Assembly: GCA_035493895.1 (NCBI GenBank) | Contig: DATJHM010000035.1 | Coordinates: forward strand, 1 to 48,393 | Direction of reading: 5' to 3' | DNA from: DATJHM01 sp035493895 | Lineage (GTDB): Bacteria > Chloroflexota > Ktedonobacteria > Ktedonobacterales > Ktedonobacteraceae | DNA: 48,393 nt | Shown: positions 1-7,831 of the stretch, piece by piece | Layout: each line of letters opens with the position of its first letter | Position numbering within the stretch: position 1 is the stretch's first letter | Program-made: the position numbers and the translations under genes | The notes under the pieces: generated by a model | Database searches by the model: none | Seen by the model: only the letters and a program-made list of their open reading frames with translations | What the model was told of the DNA's origin: nothing

Positions 1-220
1 CCACGCTGGTGCACGCTCTATAACCAACTCAGCTTTTCGATGTTGTAGCATTTCAGTTTCTACCTCCGTCTTCTTGCTTTCAGAGATGTATATATGAGTA
101 TCTTTTTAGTAGGATGTTTCTCCTGAACAACACATCTCTCACTAGCTTTGACGATTCATGGATCACTTTTGTTGACAGCACCCCTTCTTATTTAGTATAC
201 CCATTCGATTAAAAACAGAT

Positions 221-263
221 GAAAAAATTGGGCAAATGAGCCTCCCCAATCGGGAAGGCTCAT
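221..263 (-). terminator. Rho-independent terminator of the PPOX-fold gene
   Basis: Read on the minus strand, the arms ATGAGCCT and AGGCTCAT (236-263, with an inner CCC/GGG pairing) form a stem. It is followed within a few bases by a run of six T (complement of the A-run at about 222-227). It lies directly after the stop codon of the minus-strand gene ending at 270. Confidence 0.75.
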
Positions 264-269
264 CATTTC

Positions 270-677
270 TTACAAATTCTCGATCACTTTTTCAGCCTTC
301 AGGCGCAGGGCAACACGCGTCTGTTGCGTAAACGCCGAGAAATATTGCTGTCTGGTTTCCTCGTCTTTGACATAGCGCTCCACGAGATTGCGGAGATCTT
401 TGCGTACGACCTCCTGATCGTCATTCAATTCGAGCGTGCCATTAATACTCACATAGCGAAAACCATCTTCAATGCAGAGGGCCACGCGGGCATCACGGCG
501 GATGTTCTTCATCTTCTGGAGATGCACCTGCGTATCCATCATAATCGTACCATCATCCTCGAGCACATACCACATCGCCGTTAATTGCGAGGTGCCATCT
601 TTGTTGATCGTGCTCAGAATTGCAACATGTTCTTCTTTGAGAAATGCCAGGGCTTTAGCAGATAAAATGGTCGTCAT
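270..677 (-). CDS. PPOX-class (pyridoxamine 5'-phosphate oxidase fold) F420/FMN-dependent protein
   Basis: A 135-residue protein of the split beta-barrel flavin-binding fold. The N-terminal pattern (a short helix, then HVAILSTINKDG and a following MWYVLEDDG strand) and the middle block KMKNIRRDARVALCIED are typical of the small PPOX-class F420-dependent family, which reduces or binds small substrates with F420 or FMN. Length matches the family (about 130-150 residues). It is monocistronic, with its own terminator downstream. An AAAGGAAA sequence lies about 12 bases before the ATG, a little far. A TTGACA -35-like box lies at 782-787 on the complement, with only a poor -10 partner. The F420 link fits with fbiC at the other end of the window, but cofactor choice (F420, FMN or heme) cannot be read from this sequence alone. 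Confidence 0.85.
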   Translation of the reverse strand: MTTILSAKALAFLKEEHVAILSTINKDGTSQLTAMWYVLEDDGTIMMDTQVHLQKMKNIRRDARVALCIEDGFRYVSINGTLELNDDQEVVRKDLRNLVERYVKDEETRQQYFSAFTQQTRVALRLKAEKVIENL

Positions 678-880
678 AAAGAGATTTTGTTTCCTTTCGT
701 ATGCTCATTTTCACAGCGGAGCGCACGTCCGTATAAGAGCAAGCGAACGTGCTCACGCTATGCATTATGCGCATAGTTCGTTGTCAATAGCAACGTTTCC
801 ACAAGCTGCAATATCCCTCATGTCTTCTTCTCACCCACTTTGATGAGAGATAAAATTTCATGCGCGCAATTGGCATTTCT
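678..880. other. Intergenic region between divergent genes, left part
   Basis: No coding sequence is supported here. It holds the probable promoter of the minus-strand PPOX gene (TTGACA complement at 782-787). The part to the right, up to the Clp start at 1247, is taken up by the duplicated 176-bp control region described separately. Confidence 0.5.
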
Positions 881-1056
881 GGGAATATTTCCTTTACGCC
901 ATTCGTTATAAAAGGTGATTAGCAATCATGAAGTGTGACTGCCAATAGCAACGGATTGATTTTGCGATTTGCGCTACCGCTGCCTCTGAGGCCAGTAGCA
1001 ACACACAGACAGAAATTTCTTCGTCCTTTAAAACACACAGGAAAGGCAGGATAAAT
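881..1056 (+). repeat. First copy of a 176-bp tandem repeat upstream of the Clp gene
   Basis: This copy begins GGGAATATTT and contains ACGCCATTCGTTATAA, a CIRCE-like operator, a hairpin and GAAATTTCT. The next copy, starting at 1057, repeats the same blocks in the same order with an offset of exactly 176 bases at the start, the CATTCGTTATA block and the operator. The conserved GGGAATATTT and CGTTATAA blocks, 16-17 bases apart, may be the core promoter, but they do not match a standard sigma-70 consensus well. Confidence 0.7.
919..945 (+). promoter_or_regulatory. CIRCE operator (HrcA site), distal copy
   Basis: TTAGCAATC, nine bases, GACTGCCAA. The CIRCE consensus is TTAGCACTC-N9-GAGTGCTAA. 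The left arm matches 8 of 9 and the right arm 7 of 9, with the exact nine-base spacer. CIRCE is bound by the heat-shock repressor HrcA. Its position before a Clp ATPase gene fits that role. Confidence 0.75.
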
Positions 1057-1232
1057 GGGAATATTTTATCCACGCCATTCGTTATAAGAGATGATTGGCA
1101 ATTATCAAGTGAGACTGCTAACGATACTAAGCTGAGATTGCTATTTGCCCTGCCACTGGTCTTCAGGTCCGGTGGCACTCTACACAACATACAGAAAAGC
1201 GAAATTTCTCTACCCCTTCAAAAATTCAAGGA
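1057..1232 (+). repeat. Second copy of the 176-bp tandem repeat
   Basis: Proximal copy of the duplicated control region, ending at the Clp ribosome binding site. It keeps GGGAATATTT, ACGCCATTCGTTATAA, the CIRCE-like site, the hairpin (1152-1176) and GAAATTTCT. Divergence between the two copies is clear but moderate, so the duplication is not recent. Confidence 0.7.
1095..1121 (+). promoter_or_regulatory. CIRCE operator (HrcA site), proximal copy
   Basis: TTGGCAATT, nine bases, GACTGCTAA. The left arm matches the CIRCE consensus at 6 of 9 and the right arm at 8 of 9, with the exact nine-base spacer. It is offset by 176 bases from the distal site, so both belong to the duplicated unit. Confidence 0.7.
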
Positions 1233-1246
1233 GGAGCAAGATAGAT

Positions 1247-3469
1247 ATGAAATGTGAACGTTGTCAGAAAAATGACGCCCGTATCCGTGTCGACCAGGTT
1301 GTCAATGGTCGTCGTGAGCAACACTATCTGTGCCAGCAGTGCGTCGAAGAAATCATGGCCGCAGCCGCAGAAGCGCAGGCGAACATGGATGGAGTGGGTG
1401 AAGAGAACAATGTGCCTTTCGGATTTACACCAGGCAATGCCGCCAATGGCGTAGGTACCGCGACAGCACAGCGCCAGGCAACTGCCAGCAAGACGCCAAC
1501 GCTCGACAAATATGGGCGCGACCTGACGGCTGAAGTTGCTTCGGGGAAGATCGATCCCGCCGCAGGCCGCGAGCGCGAACTGCGCCGCATGATCACCGTC
1601 CTGGGCCGACGCCAGAAGAACAACCCGGTTCTGATTGGTGAGCCCGGCGTTGGTAAAACTGCCGTGGTCGAGGCCCTGGCGCACAAGATTCACACGGGTG
1701 ACGTGCCCACAGGATTGCGCAACAAACGAATCATCTCGCTGAACATCGGCGGCATGGTCGCTGGAGCCATGATGCGCGGTCAGTTTGAACAGCGTATCAA
1801 ATCCATTCTCGAAGAGGTGCGTCAGGCCCCCGAGGTCATTCTCTTCATCGACGAGCTACACACAGTCGTCGGTGCTGGAGCGGCCGAGGGAGCGGTTGGC
1901 GCGGCGGATATGCTCAAGCCAGCCCTGGCACGAGGCGAACTGCGCACGATTGGCGCAACCACGCTCGACGAGTATCGTAAACATATTGAAAAGGATGCCG
2001 CGCTGGAGCGCCGCTTCCAGCCCGTCCTGATCGATGAGCCTTCCCAGGAAGAGGCCATCGTCATGCTGAAGGCCGTACGTCCATACTACGAGGGCCATCA
2101 TGGCATCAGCATCAGCGACGAAGCGATTGAGGCCGCCGTCAAGCTGTCTGATCGTTATATTGCGGATCGCTTCCTGCCAGATAAAGCAATCGACGTGATG
2201 GACGAGGCTGGATCTGCTCTTATCCTGGATGCGAATGAGAAAGGGCTGGTGACACCAACCCTGATCGCGGATCTGGAAAAGACATTGATGGATATCCAGA
2301 ATCGGAAAGAGGCCGCAGCCAGTGCTGAGGATTATCAACAGGCTGCATTGCTCCGCCAACAAGAAGTGCTCACGCAGGAGAAGCTGGAAAAGGCACGCGC
2401 TGAGTCTGGCAGTGCGCTGAAGCTTCTGCTCACGCCCGAACAGATTGCGGAGGTTGTTGAGTTGTGGACCGGCGTGCCCGTGAGCCAGATGCTGGAGAGT
2501 GAGCGGCACAACCTGCTGACCCTGGAAAGCGATCTGCACAAACACGTCATCGGGCAAAACGAAGCGATCAGCGCAGTGGCGCGAGCCATTCGCCGTTCGC
2601 GAGCTGGCCTGAAAGATCCCAAACGGCCCATCGGTTCGTTCCTCTTCCTGGGACCAACCGGCGTTGGTAAAACTGAGTTAGCCAAAGCCATTGCCGCCGA
2701 GCTGTTTGGGGGCGAGGAGCATCTGATCCGGCTCGATATGTCGGAGTACATGGAGCCTCATACCGTCGCGCGTCTGTTTGGTAGCCCTCCGGGTTACGTC
2801 GGATATGACGAAGGTGGTCAGTTGACGGAACAGGTACGCCGTCATCCGTACAGCGTCATCCTGCTGGACGAGATCGAAAAGGCCCATCCAGAGGTCTTCA
2901 ATTCGCTCTTGCAGGTTATGGACGATGGTCGTCTGACCGATGGTCAGGGTCGCACGGTCGACTTTAAGAACACCGTCGTGATCATGACCAGCAATGCCGG
3001 TAGCAGTGAGCTCAAGCGAGCCGCCCGCATCGGCTTCTCGGCGAAGCACGCCGAAGAGGCGCTCAGCGAGCAGCAGGAAGCGCTCCGCTCCAAGGCCATG
3101 CAGGGTCTGAAGCTGGCATTCCGTCCAGAGTTCATCAACCGCATCGATCAGATCGTGGTCTTCCAGGCGCTGGGCAAAGAGGAGTTGTATCAGATCGTCG
3201 ATCTGCTGCTGGCCCAGGTGCGTACGCGCTTGAGTGAGCAGAAAATGGATCTGGAGATCAGTGCAGAGGTTAAGGACTTCCTGCTCAGCGAAGGTTTCGA
3301 CGCCGAGTATGGTGCTCGCCCGTTGCGCCGTGCGATCCAGAACTACGTTGATGATGCCCTGGCCGACGCGCTGCTCGATGGTACGATTCAGACAGGGCAG
3401 ATGGTGCGCCTGGTTCTGGTGGGCGATCATCTCGCCGTTGAGCCAGTAACCGTTACCCAGGCGGCATAA
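1247..3469 (+). CDS. clpC: ClpC-like ATP-dependent Clp ATPase with N-terminal zinc finger
   Basis: A 740-residue double AAA+ unfoldase that would feed substrates to ClpP. The ATG at 1247 is chosen because AAGGAGGAGCAAG lies just before it. In order: a four-cysteine zinc finger (C3, C6, C29, C32) in place of the usual Clp_N repeat domain; a first AAA+ module with Walker A GEPGVGKT near residue 131; a short UVR-like coiled middle domain (AEDYQQAALLRQQE); a second AAA+ module with GPTGVGKT near residue 469; an IGF tripeptide (RIGFSAK) at the place of the ClpP-docking loop; and a ClpB_D2-small C-terminus. Two upstream CIRCE sites predict HrcA-controlled heat-shock expression. The N-terminus resembles the McsA-type treble-clef module more than normal ClpC, so the adaptor or substrate set may differ. 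Confidence 0.93.
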   Translation: MKCERCQKNDARIRVDQVVNGRREQHYLCQQCVEEIMAAAAEAQANMDGVGEENNVPFGFTPGNAANGVGTATAQRQATASKTPTLDKYGRDLTAEVASGKIDPAAGRERELRRMITVLGRRQKNNPVLIGEPGVGKTAVVEALAHKIHTGDVPTGLRNKRIISLNIGGMVAGAMMRGQFEQRIKSILEEVRQAPEVILFIDELHTVVGAGAAEGAVGAADMLKPALARGELRTIGATTLDEYRKHIEKDAALERRFQPVLIDEPSQEEAIVMLKAVRPYYEGHHGISISDEAIEAAVKLSDRYIADRFLPDKAIDVMDEAGSALILDANEKGLVTPTLIADLEKTLMDIQNRKEAAASAEDYQQAALLRQQEVLTQEKLEKARAESGSALKLLLTPEQIAEVVELWTGVPVSQMLESERHNLLTLESDLHKHVIGQNEAISAVARAIRRSRAGLKDPKRPIGSFLFLGPTGVGKTELAKAIAAELFGGEEHLIRLDMSEYMEPHTVARLFGSPPGYVGYDEGGQLTEQVRRHPYSVILLDEIEKAHPEVFNSLLQVMDDGRLTDGQGRTVDFKNTVVIMTSNAGSSELKRAARIGFSAKHAEEALSEQQEALRSKAMQGLKLAFRPEFINRIDQIVVFQALGKEELYQIVDLLLAQVRTRLSEQKMDLEISAEVKDFLLSEGFDAEYGARPLRRAIQNYVDDALADALLDGTIQTGQMVRLVLVGDHLAVEPVTVTQAA

Positions 3470-3485
3470 CCACATCCGACCTGCT

Positions 3486-3538
3486 AAATATGAGCCATTC
3501 CCGCGTTTGTATAAGTGTGGAATGGCTCATATTTTTTT
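3486..3538 (+). terminator. Rho-independent terminator after the Clp gene
   Basis: A 16-bp perfect inverted repeat (arms 3486-3501 and 3519-3534, core ATGAGCCATTCC/GGAATGGCTCAT) runs directly into a run of T. It lies 17 bases after the Clp stop codon. Confidence 0.9.
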
Positions 3539-3625
3539 ACCGCTTTTTGGCCTATAACAAAGAATAGATAAGTGTGAAGGTCGGAAGTAACGAACAACAC
3601 AGAGTAACAAATGGGGGAAATTGCT

Positions 3626-3910
3626 ATGATGACACAAGAGACATTGGCCATGGGGACTGTTCTGTACATCAAACCTGAGGAAAATATCACTGCCGTACGC
3701 GAGCGCCTGAGCGCGACCCCTGCACAGAACGTTTCACTTGTCCTGTTCAAAGGCACAAATCTGAAAGGATATGTCGCCTGGAAGCTGTTGAAAAACTATG
3801 CCCGCAACTTACAGCAAAAGATCTCTATCATCAGCGCAGACCCACAAATCTGCACCATTGCTCGTAGCATGGATTTTAACGTCATTCCAGCCGACCTCGT
3901 TGAGAAATAA
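3626..3910 (+). CDS. Small protein of unknown function (about 94 residues)
   Basis: The ATG at 3626 is preferred over the one at 3611 because GGGGGA at 3613-3618 gives a seven-base spacing. The predicted fold alternates beta and alpha: a strand (GTVLYIKPEE), a helix (AVRERLSATP), a strand (NVSLVLFKG), a helix (AWKLLKNYARNL), a strand (KISIISAD), a helix, then FNVIPADL. The pattern 'rank of residues, list of values, ISADPQICTIARSMDFNV' resembles a domain I have seen at the N-terminus of larger Chloroflexota surface or phage-tail-like proteins. I cannot name it with confidence. Here it stands alone, after the Clp terminator and with its own terminator, so it is probably a separate single-gene unit. 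Confidence 0.65.
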   Translation: MMTQETLAMGTVLYIKPEENITAVRERLSATPAQNVSLVLFKGTNLKGYVAWKLLKNYARNLQQKISIISADPQICTIARSMDFNVIPADLVEK

Positions 3911-3921
3911 GCGTAGCCGTC

Positions 3922-3943
3922 GGGCCGGTTTCATCACCGGCCC
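3922..3943 (+). terminator. Probable terminator between convergent genes
   Basis: GGGCCGGT, six bases, ACCGGCCC is a perfect 8-bp hairpin. It is followed by a pyrimidine-rich CTCTCTTCTCCTCTC tract. It overlaps the 3' end of the convergent exporter gene, so it may act on both strands. Confidence 0.55.
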
Positions 3944-6204
3944 CTCTCTTCTCCTCTCCCGAAATCCTGCAAAAGGGAGGCAGTAGACGCGGCCGCGAGC
4001 TGATCTGTGGAGCCTGAATGGACCGAGAGCAAACGATTCAGCATATTGATGCCATGCACGATGCTTGCACAATGAAGCGCCAGAAGAGTAAGATCAGCAA
4101 CAGGTCCGCCACGAGCCTCAATTGCCTTTCGGCTACCCTCCAGACGGTGCAGCGTCAATTTTACAGGGGCCTCGAGAAGTTCTCCCTGGCGGATGGATGC
4201 ACTCAACTTCTCCAGAGCGCCAGAGACCTCCTCAGCAAAAGGCTTCAGTTCGGGCAGTGGTTGTCGTTCAGGAGTTTCATACAACTGAGCTTCCAACCCC
4301 AGTAATCCCTTAGCCAGACTATCTGAAGCGACAAGCAGACCATAGATGATATCAGGATCGCCCTGACGGCGCGCAGGCTCATTCAGCGCACGCTGCACTG
4401 AAGCTTCAGCATTAGAGCGCGCAAGACGTGCTGCCCGGCGCAATTGTTCAATCTGCCCGGCATTGTATCGAGACGGATCAATAAAGGCATTCATCACCGC
4501 CGCAAAATAGTGTCGTTGCGCATCCAGACGAGCCGCAAGCTTCTCCCCCACCAGATTCACCTCCCACGTCGGCCAGAAAATGTAGGCCAGCAGGGCAAAG
4601 CTCGCACCAATCGTCGTATCAAGCGCGCGATAGAACACAGTGATGGCGGGCTGAGGATCGACATAGGCAAGGACCAGCACCACCAGAGCCGTCATAAAAA
4701 GCGAGAAGAGGGCATAATTCACATTTAAGAAGGAATAGGCCAGAAAGGCCAGGATGCCAACCGTCACAGCACGCAGTTCCGCAGCAGGTTGCAACAGAAC
4801 GAGGATAAGGGAAGTGAGCACCGCGCCAAGGATCGTACCAAGCGAGCGCGTTGATGAGTTGTTAAAAGTCGTCGCAAAATCAGGTTTCAGGACAAACAGC
4901 GCCGTAATTGGTACCCAATAGCCACGCGTTAACGGCGAAAAACGATAGAGTACCGTCGCCAGCACCAGCACCACTGCCAGACGGATCGCATGGCGACAGG
5001 CCGTCGAGTGCAAGCTCAAATTGGCACGCACTATCGTCAAAGGATCATGCAACTGGAGTCTGGGGTGGCGTGGCACGATCCAGGAGAAAGAGATATGGCG
5101 GCGTACATCTTGCCAGAGTTGCACACTCTCTTCGGCATGGCGCAAATGTCGACTCAGCGTCTTACAATAGGCGGCTATCTGCCTGAAAGTGATATGCTCA
5201 CTGAGAAATTTGTTTTGCGTGCGCAGGCTCGCAACTATCGCCGCTATCTGCTGATAAGCTGCCGACACGTCGACAACGGCCGTCTCATGCTGGCAGCGTT
5301 TCGCGATGCCACGCAAAATAGTCGCAGTCGCCTGCATCAGTTGCGGTATGGTCTCCCCGGGCTCATCCTGTAAATAGCGCTTGATCTCAACCACCAGGAC
5401 CAGATCCAGGCGAATGTGTTCAGCATCGGCAAAAAGGCGACCCAGCGCATCCTCCTTGCGACTCTGCGCTGAGCTATCACTCACCATCGCCTCAACTTGC
5501 AACAGCGACTCATTGAGCAGGCGAGCGATCGCAGGATCTTCAGGGGCCTGCACAAAATCGGCCAGAGCATGATAGACCGTGGCGATCGTCGCGCTCTCGG
5601 AGCCAAAGCGCAACCAGGGTGAAGGGATCAGTGCAAGGAGCGTTTGAAAAAGCGCACCGCTCAAGATCAATCCCGCCTGAGTCAGTGATTGCAGTGGATT
5701 GAGGCGAAAATGTGTGAGTAAAATCAGCATCAGCGTCGCCTGAACGCCGACGCGTGTTGCCCCTGGACTCACAGCAACCAGGAGCCCGGCTCCAAATCCC
5801 CAGAGAGCAACAACCAGCACCGTCAGCCAGTCGCTTATCCCGATCAGTCCGCCAATCAGCACCGAAAAGGCAATCGCCAGACAGGCAAAAAGCATCGTGC
5901 GTGTACGAGCGCGATAGGTATAGGTCAGACCGATCGCCCCCACCCCAATGGCACCGGCAGCAATAGAAACGCCCTCGATAGTATAGCCTGTCATCACCCC
6001 GATCATAAGAGGCAAGAACACACCTACACTACTGCGTAAAGCCGTAGCGAGTGTAAATTGTGAGCGATCAATACGCATGAGTGCCTGCCAGATAGCGTGT
6101 AGCACTGCCACCCAGGCTTTACGCCGGGACACACTACGCGTCAGCGGCGCAGGCGGATTTCTTTCCTTCCGATCAGAAAACGTCTTTCCCATAACTATAG
6201 TCAT
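3934..6204 (-). CDS. FUSC-family (fusaric acid/aromatic acid exporter-like) membrane protein
   Basis: About 756 residues with the two-lobed build of the FUSC/YccS family. A hydrophobic N-terminal block (repeated segments such as GYTIEGVSIAAGAIGVGAIG) is followed by a long soluble helical stretch (residues roughly 220-400). A second membrane block comes next (RGYWVPITALFVLKPDF, typical of the family) and then a C-terminal helical domain. These proteins export aromatic acids or similar compounds across the inner membrane. The start is uncertain: the ATG at 6204 or 6192 and a GTG at 6255 are all possible, and no strong ribosome binding site decides. It is convergent with the small gene to its left and probably monocistronic. 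Confidence 0.85.
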   Translation of the reverse strand: MTIVMGKTFSDRKERNPPAPLTRSVSRRKAWVAVLHAIWQALMRIDRSQFTLATALRSSVGVFLPLMIGVMTGYTIEGVSIAAGAIGVGAIGLTYTYRARTRTMLFACLAIAFSVLIGGLIGISDWLTVLVVALWGFGAGLLVAVSPGATRVGVQATLMLILLTHFRLNPLQSLTQAGLILSGALFQTLLALIPSPWLRFGSESATIATVYHALADFVQAPEDPAIARLLNESLLQVEAMVSDSSAQSRKEDALGRLFADAEHIRLDLVLVVEIKRYLQDEPGETIPQLMQATATILRGIAKRCQHETAVVDVSAAYQQIAAIVASLRTQNKFLSEHITFRQIAAYCKTLSRHLRHAEESVQLWQDVRRHISFSWIVPRHPRLQLHDPLTIVRANLSLHSTACRHAIRLAVVLVLATVLYRFSPLTRGYWVPITALFVLKPDFATTFNNSSTRSLGTILGAVLTSLILVLLQPAAELRAVTVGILAFLAYSFLNVNYALFSLFMTALVVLVLAYVDPQPAITVFYRALDTTIGASFALLAYIFWPTWEVNLVGEKLAARLDAQRHYFAAVMNAFIDPSRYNAGQIEQLRRAARLARSNAEASVQRALNEPARRQGDPDIIYGLLVASDSLAKGLLGLEAQLYETPERQPLPELKPFAEEVSGALEKLSASIRQGELLEAPVKLTLHRLEGSRKAIEARGGPVADLTLLALHCASIVHGINMLNRLLSVHSGSTDQLAAASTASLLQDFGRGEERGR

Positions 6205-6306
6205 CTTTAGCGATGTTTTACCCGAGCACAAACACTCCCCTACCACATATAACACGCTTCAGACAGGCCATCAGTTTAAAAAATGGAGGAAATCAACAAT
6301 AACTAT

Positions 6307-6879
6307 CTACTCCGCATACCAGAGCTCACGCTCACTGCTACTGCATAGAATGCCGCCAGCAGCGCGAACTCGTGCGATATCGGCCCGTGAACGAATAAAG
6401 CCGCCAGCGATAAAAGGGCCGGGAAGCGCATGCTGTAAGCGAGCAGCGAACTCAGGGAAAAGCACGCCGGGCAGAATTTCGATCACATCAGGCATGGCAC
6501 GCGCCACCGAGCGGACACCGCTATCGAAAGCGCTGTCATCTACCAGGAGAAGGCGCTGAATCGTCGTGAGCCCCTCTGCACGCCCGGCCGCAACCATAGG
6601 TGCTCTACTAGTAATAATCGCATCAACGCCAATTTGACGTAAATATTGAATTCCAGATCGATCTTTCCCAATCCCACCGATTAAATCAATATGGACTACA
6701 ATCCCCTTGCCCTGCCTGTGTACCTGCTCTACAATCGGGGCCAGCTGAAAAGCATTTCCTTTCAAGATAAAAAGTAAACGCGCATCAGAAGCCAGAGCTG
6801 GCTCAATATCTTCAGGTCCCTTAATTGCAGCGGCCACGGGATACAGGCGGGCCAGGCGCAAAAATTCTTGCTTTATCAT
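6307..6879 (-). CDS. glpP: Glycerol-3-phosphate responsive antiterminator GlpP (canonical copy)
   Basis: A 190-residue GlpP-family protein. It keeps the family blocks: FILKGNAFQLAPIVEQ, VVHIDLIGGIGKD, DAIITSRAPMV, LTTIQRLLLVDDSAFDSG, PDVIEILPGV, FIAGGFIRSRADI and a closing SSSERELWYAE. The family folds as a TIM-like barrel that binds glycerol 3-phosphate. In Bacillus it lets RNA polymerase read through terminators in glp leader mRNAs. It is divergent from a second GlpP-like gene and adjacent to glpKFD, which fits its role. The AAAGAGG before the ATG is unusually close (no spacer). This copy is the nearer to the family consensus of the two. Confidence 0.93.
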   Translation of the reverse strand: MIKQEFLRLARLYPVAAAIKGPEDIEPALASDARLLFILKGNAFQLAPIVEQVHRQGKGIVVHIDLIGGIGKDRSGIQYLRQIGVDAIITSRAPMVAAGRAEGLTTIQRLLLVDDSAFDSGVRSVARAMPDVIEILPGVLFPEFAARLQHALPGPFIAGGFIRSRADIARVRAAGGILCSSSERELWYAE

Positions 6880-6947
6880 CCTCTTTAATATCTCTGCTTG
6901 CTACTTCATTTCAACGTATGAATACTGATGACATTATTTAATAACTA

Positions 6948-6976
6948 TTGACAAATTGCTGGAAGCTGAGTATTAT
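6948..6976 (+). promoter_or_regulatory. Sigma-70-type promoter for the glpP2 leader
   Basis: TTGACA (6948-6953), a 17-base spacer, then TATTAT (6971-6976). Transcription from here would give a leader of roughly 265 bases before the second GlpP-like gene. That leader contains an intrinsic terminator at 7164-7209. Confidence 0.7.
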
Positions 6977-7163
6977 CATTATATACTAATTTGTAGCTGC
7001 TATGTAGACCATAACAGACGCCCGACGCGTAAAGACAGGCGACAGGTGCTGTTGATAGGACGCATCGCAGCAGAAGCGTGCAAAACTTCAAGAGGAGTGA
7101 TGCGCGTATTACCCTAGTGAACCTCACAAGCAAAAGCATAACGCCCAAGGACAGTGAAATGAT

Positions 7164-7209
7164 AAGTCCTGAGCATCCCGAGAAGGGGGCTTAGGGCTTT
7201 GTTATTTTT
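7164..7209 (+). terminator. Leader terminator (attenuator) before the second GlpP-like gene
   Basis: AAGTCCTGAGC (7164-7174) pairs with GCTTAGGGCTT (7189-7199) as an 11-bp stem including two G-U pairs. It is followed by TGTTATTTTTA. It sits between the promoter at 6948 and the ATG at 7250, so transcription must pass it. This is the arrangement expected for GlpP-type antitermination, but binding by GlpP is inferred from context only. Confidence 0.65.
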
Positions 7210-7249
7210 AGCCAGTTCGGTTCATCAGCAGGATCATAAGAGGTTACGT

Positions 7250-7831
7250 ATGATCACGCATGTACACAACTCTTTGCTCGATGCGACGGAGCTTCACAAA
7301 GCGTTGCCGATCGTAGAGAATCGCATGCAATTTGGGCAGGTATTAGAACAGGCAGGAAGCAAAGTCATTGTCCTACGCCATTGCAGCCCCTTCGATTTCA
7401 GCGCTTTATTAGAGAAAGCAAACCGTCGCGACTATGCCGTCTATATGCATATTGATACCATTGACGGCATTCAGGCCGATGCGGCAGGTTTGCACTATCT
7501 GGCTGAACGATTCCACATCGCAGGCATTATCTCCCACCATCCCAAAACGCTGGCTCTAGGGAAAGAGCTGGGTCTGGAAACCATTCAACGGATCTTTGCA
7601 GTCGATTCTTCCGGCCTGGACAGTGCCCTGGCAACGGTGGAAGTCGAGAGCGTGGATCTACTGGATATTGCTCCAGCGCCCGTGATTCCTTACCTTACGC
7701 CGCAACAGATCTCAACTCTTCCCCGGCCTTTCATTGGCTCGGGCTTGATCACAACATTTACACAGATTCAAGCCATTTTGCAGGCCGGAGCCCGCAACGT
7801 GGCTGTCACCCGACCGGAACTCTGGTCCTAG
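7250..7831 (+). CDS. Divergent GlpP-like antiterminator (second paralogue)
   Basis: A 194-residue GlpP-family protein. The ATG at 7250 follows AAGAGG at a good distance. Family blocks are recognisable but altered: MHIDTIDGIQADAAG in place of HIDLIxGIGKD, IAGIISHHPKTL, LETIQRIFAVDSSGLDS, then LDIAPAPV where the family has IEILPGV, FIGSGLI for FIAGGLI, and AVTRPELW for STSxxELW. The last two changes fall in the expected phosphate-binding end of the barrel. It may therefore respond to a different ligand or have a different RNA target. It precedes glpK by 234 bases and may be cotranscribed with it. Its own leader carries a terminator. Confidence 0.88.
   Translation: MITHVHNSLLDATELHKALPIVENRMQFGQVLEQAGSKVIVLRHCSPFDFSALLEKANRRDYAVYMHIDTIDGIQADAAGLHYLAERFHIAGIISHHPKTLALGKELGLETIQRIFAVDSSGLDSALATVEVESVDLLDIAPAPVIPYLTPQQISTLPRPFIGSGLITTFTQIQAILQAGARNVAVTRPELWS

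Noticed and set aside
881..1232. Tandem riboswitch (for example cyclic-di-GMP or glycine type)
   Set aside because: The conserved parts are promoter-like boxes and CIRCE palindromes; I could not match a known aptamer core.
1856..2557. Long minus-strand open frames inside the Clp ATPase gene (also 2678-3475)
   Set aside because: They lie fully antisense to a well-supported gene, have no recognisable protein features and no ribosome binding sites.
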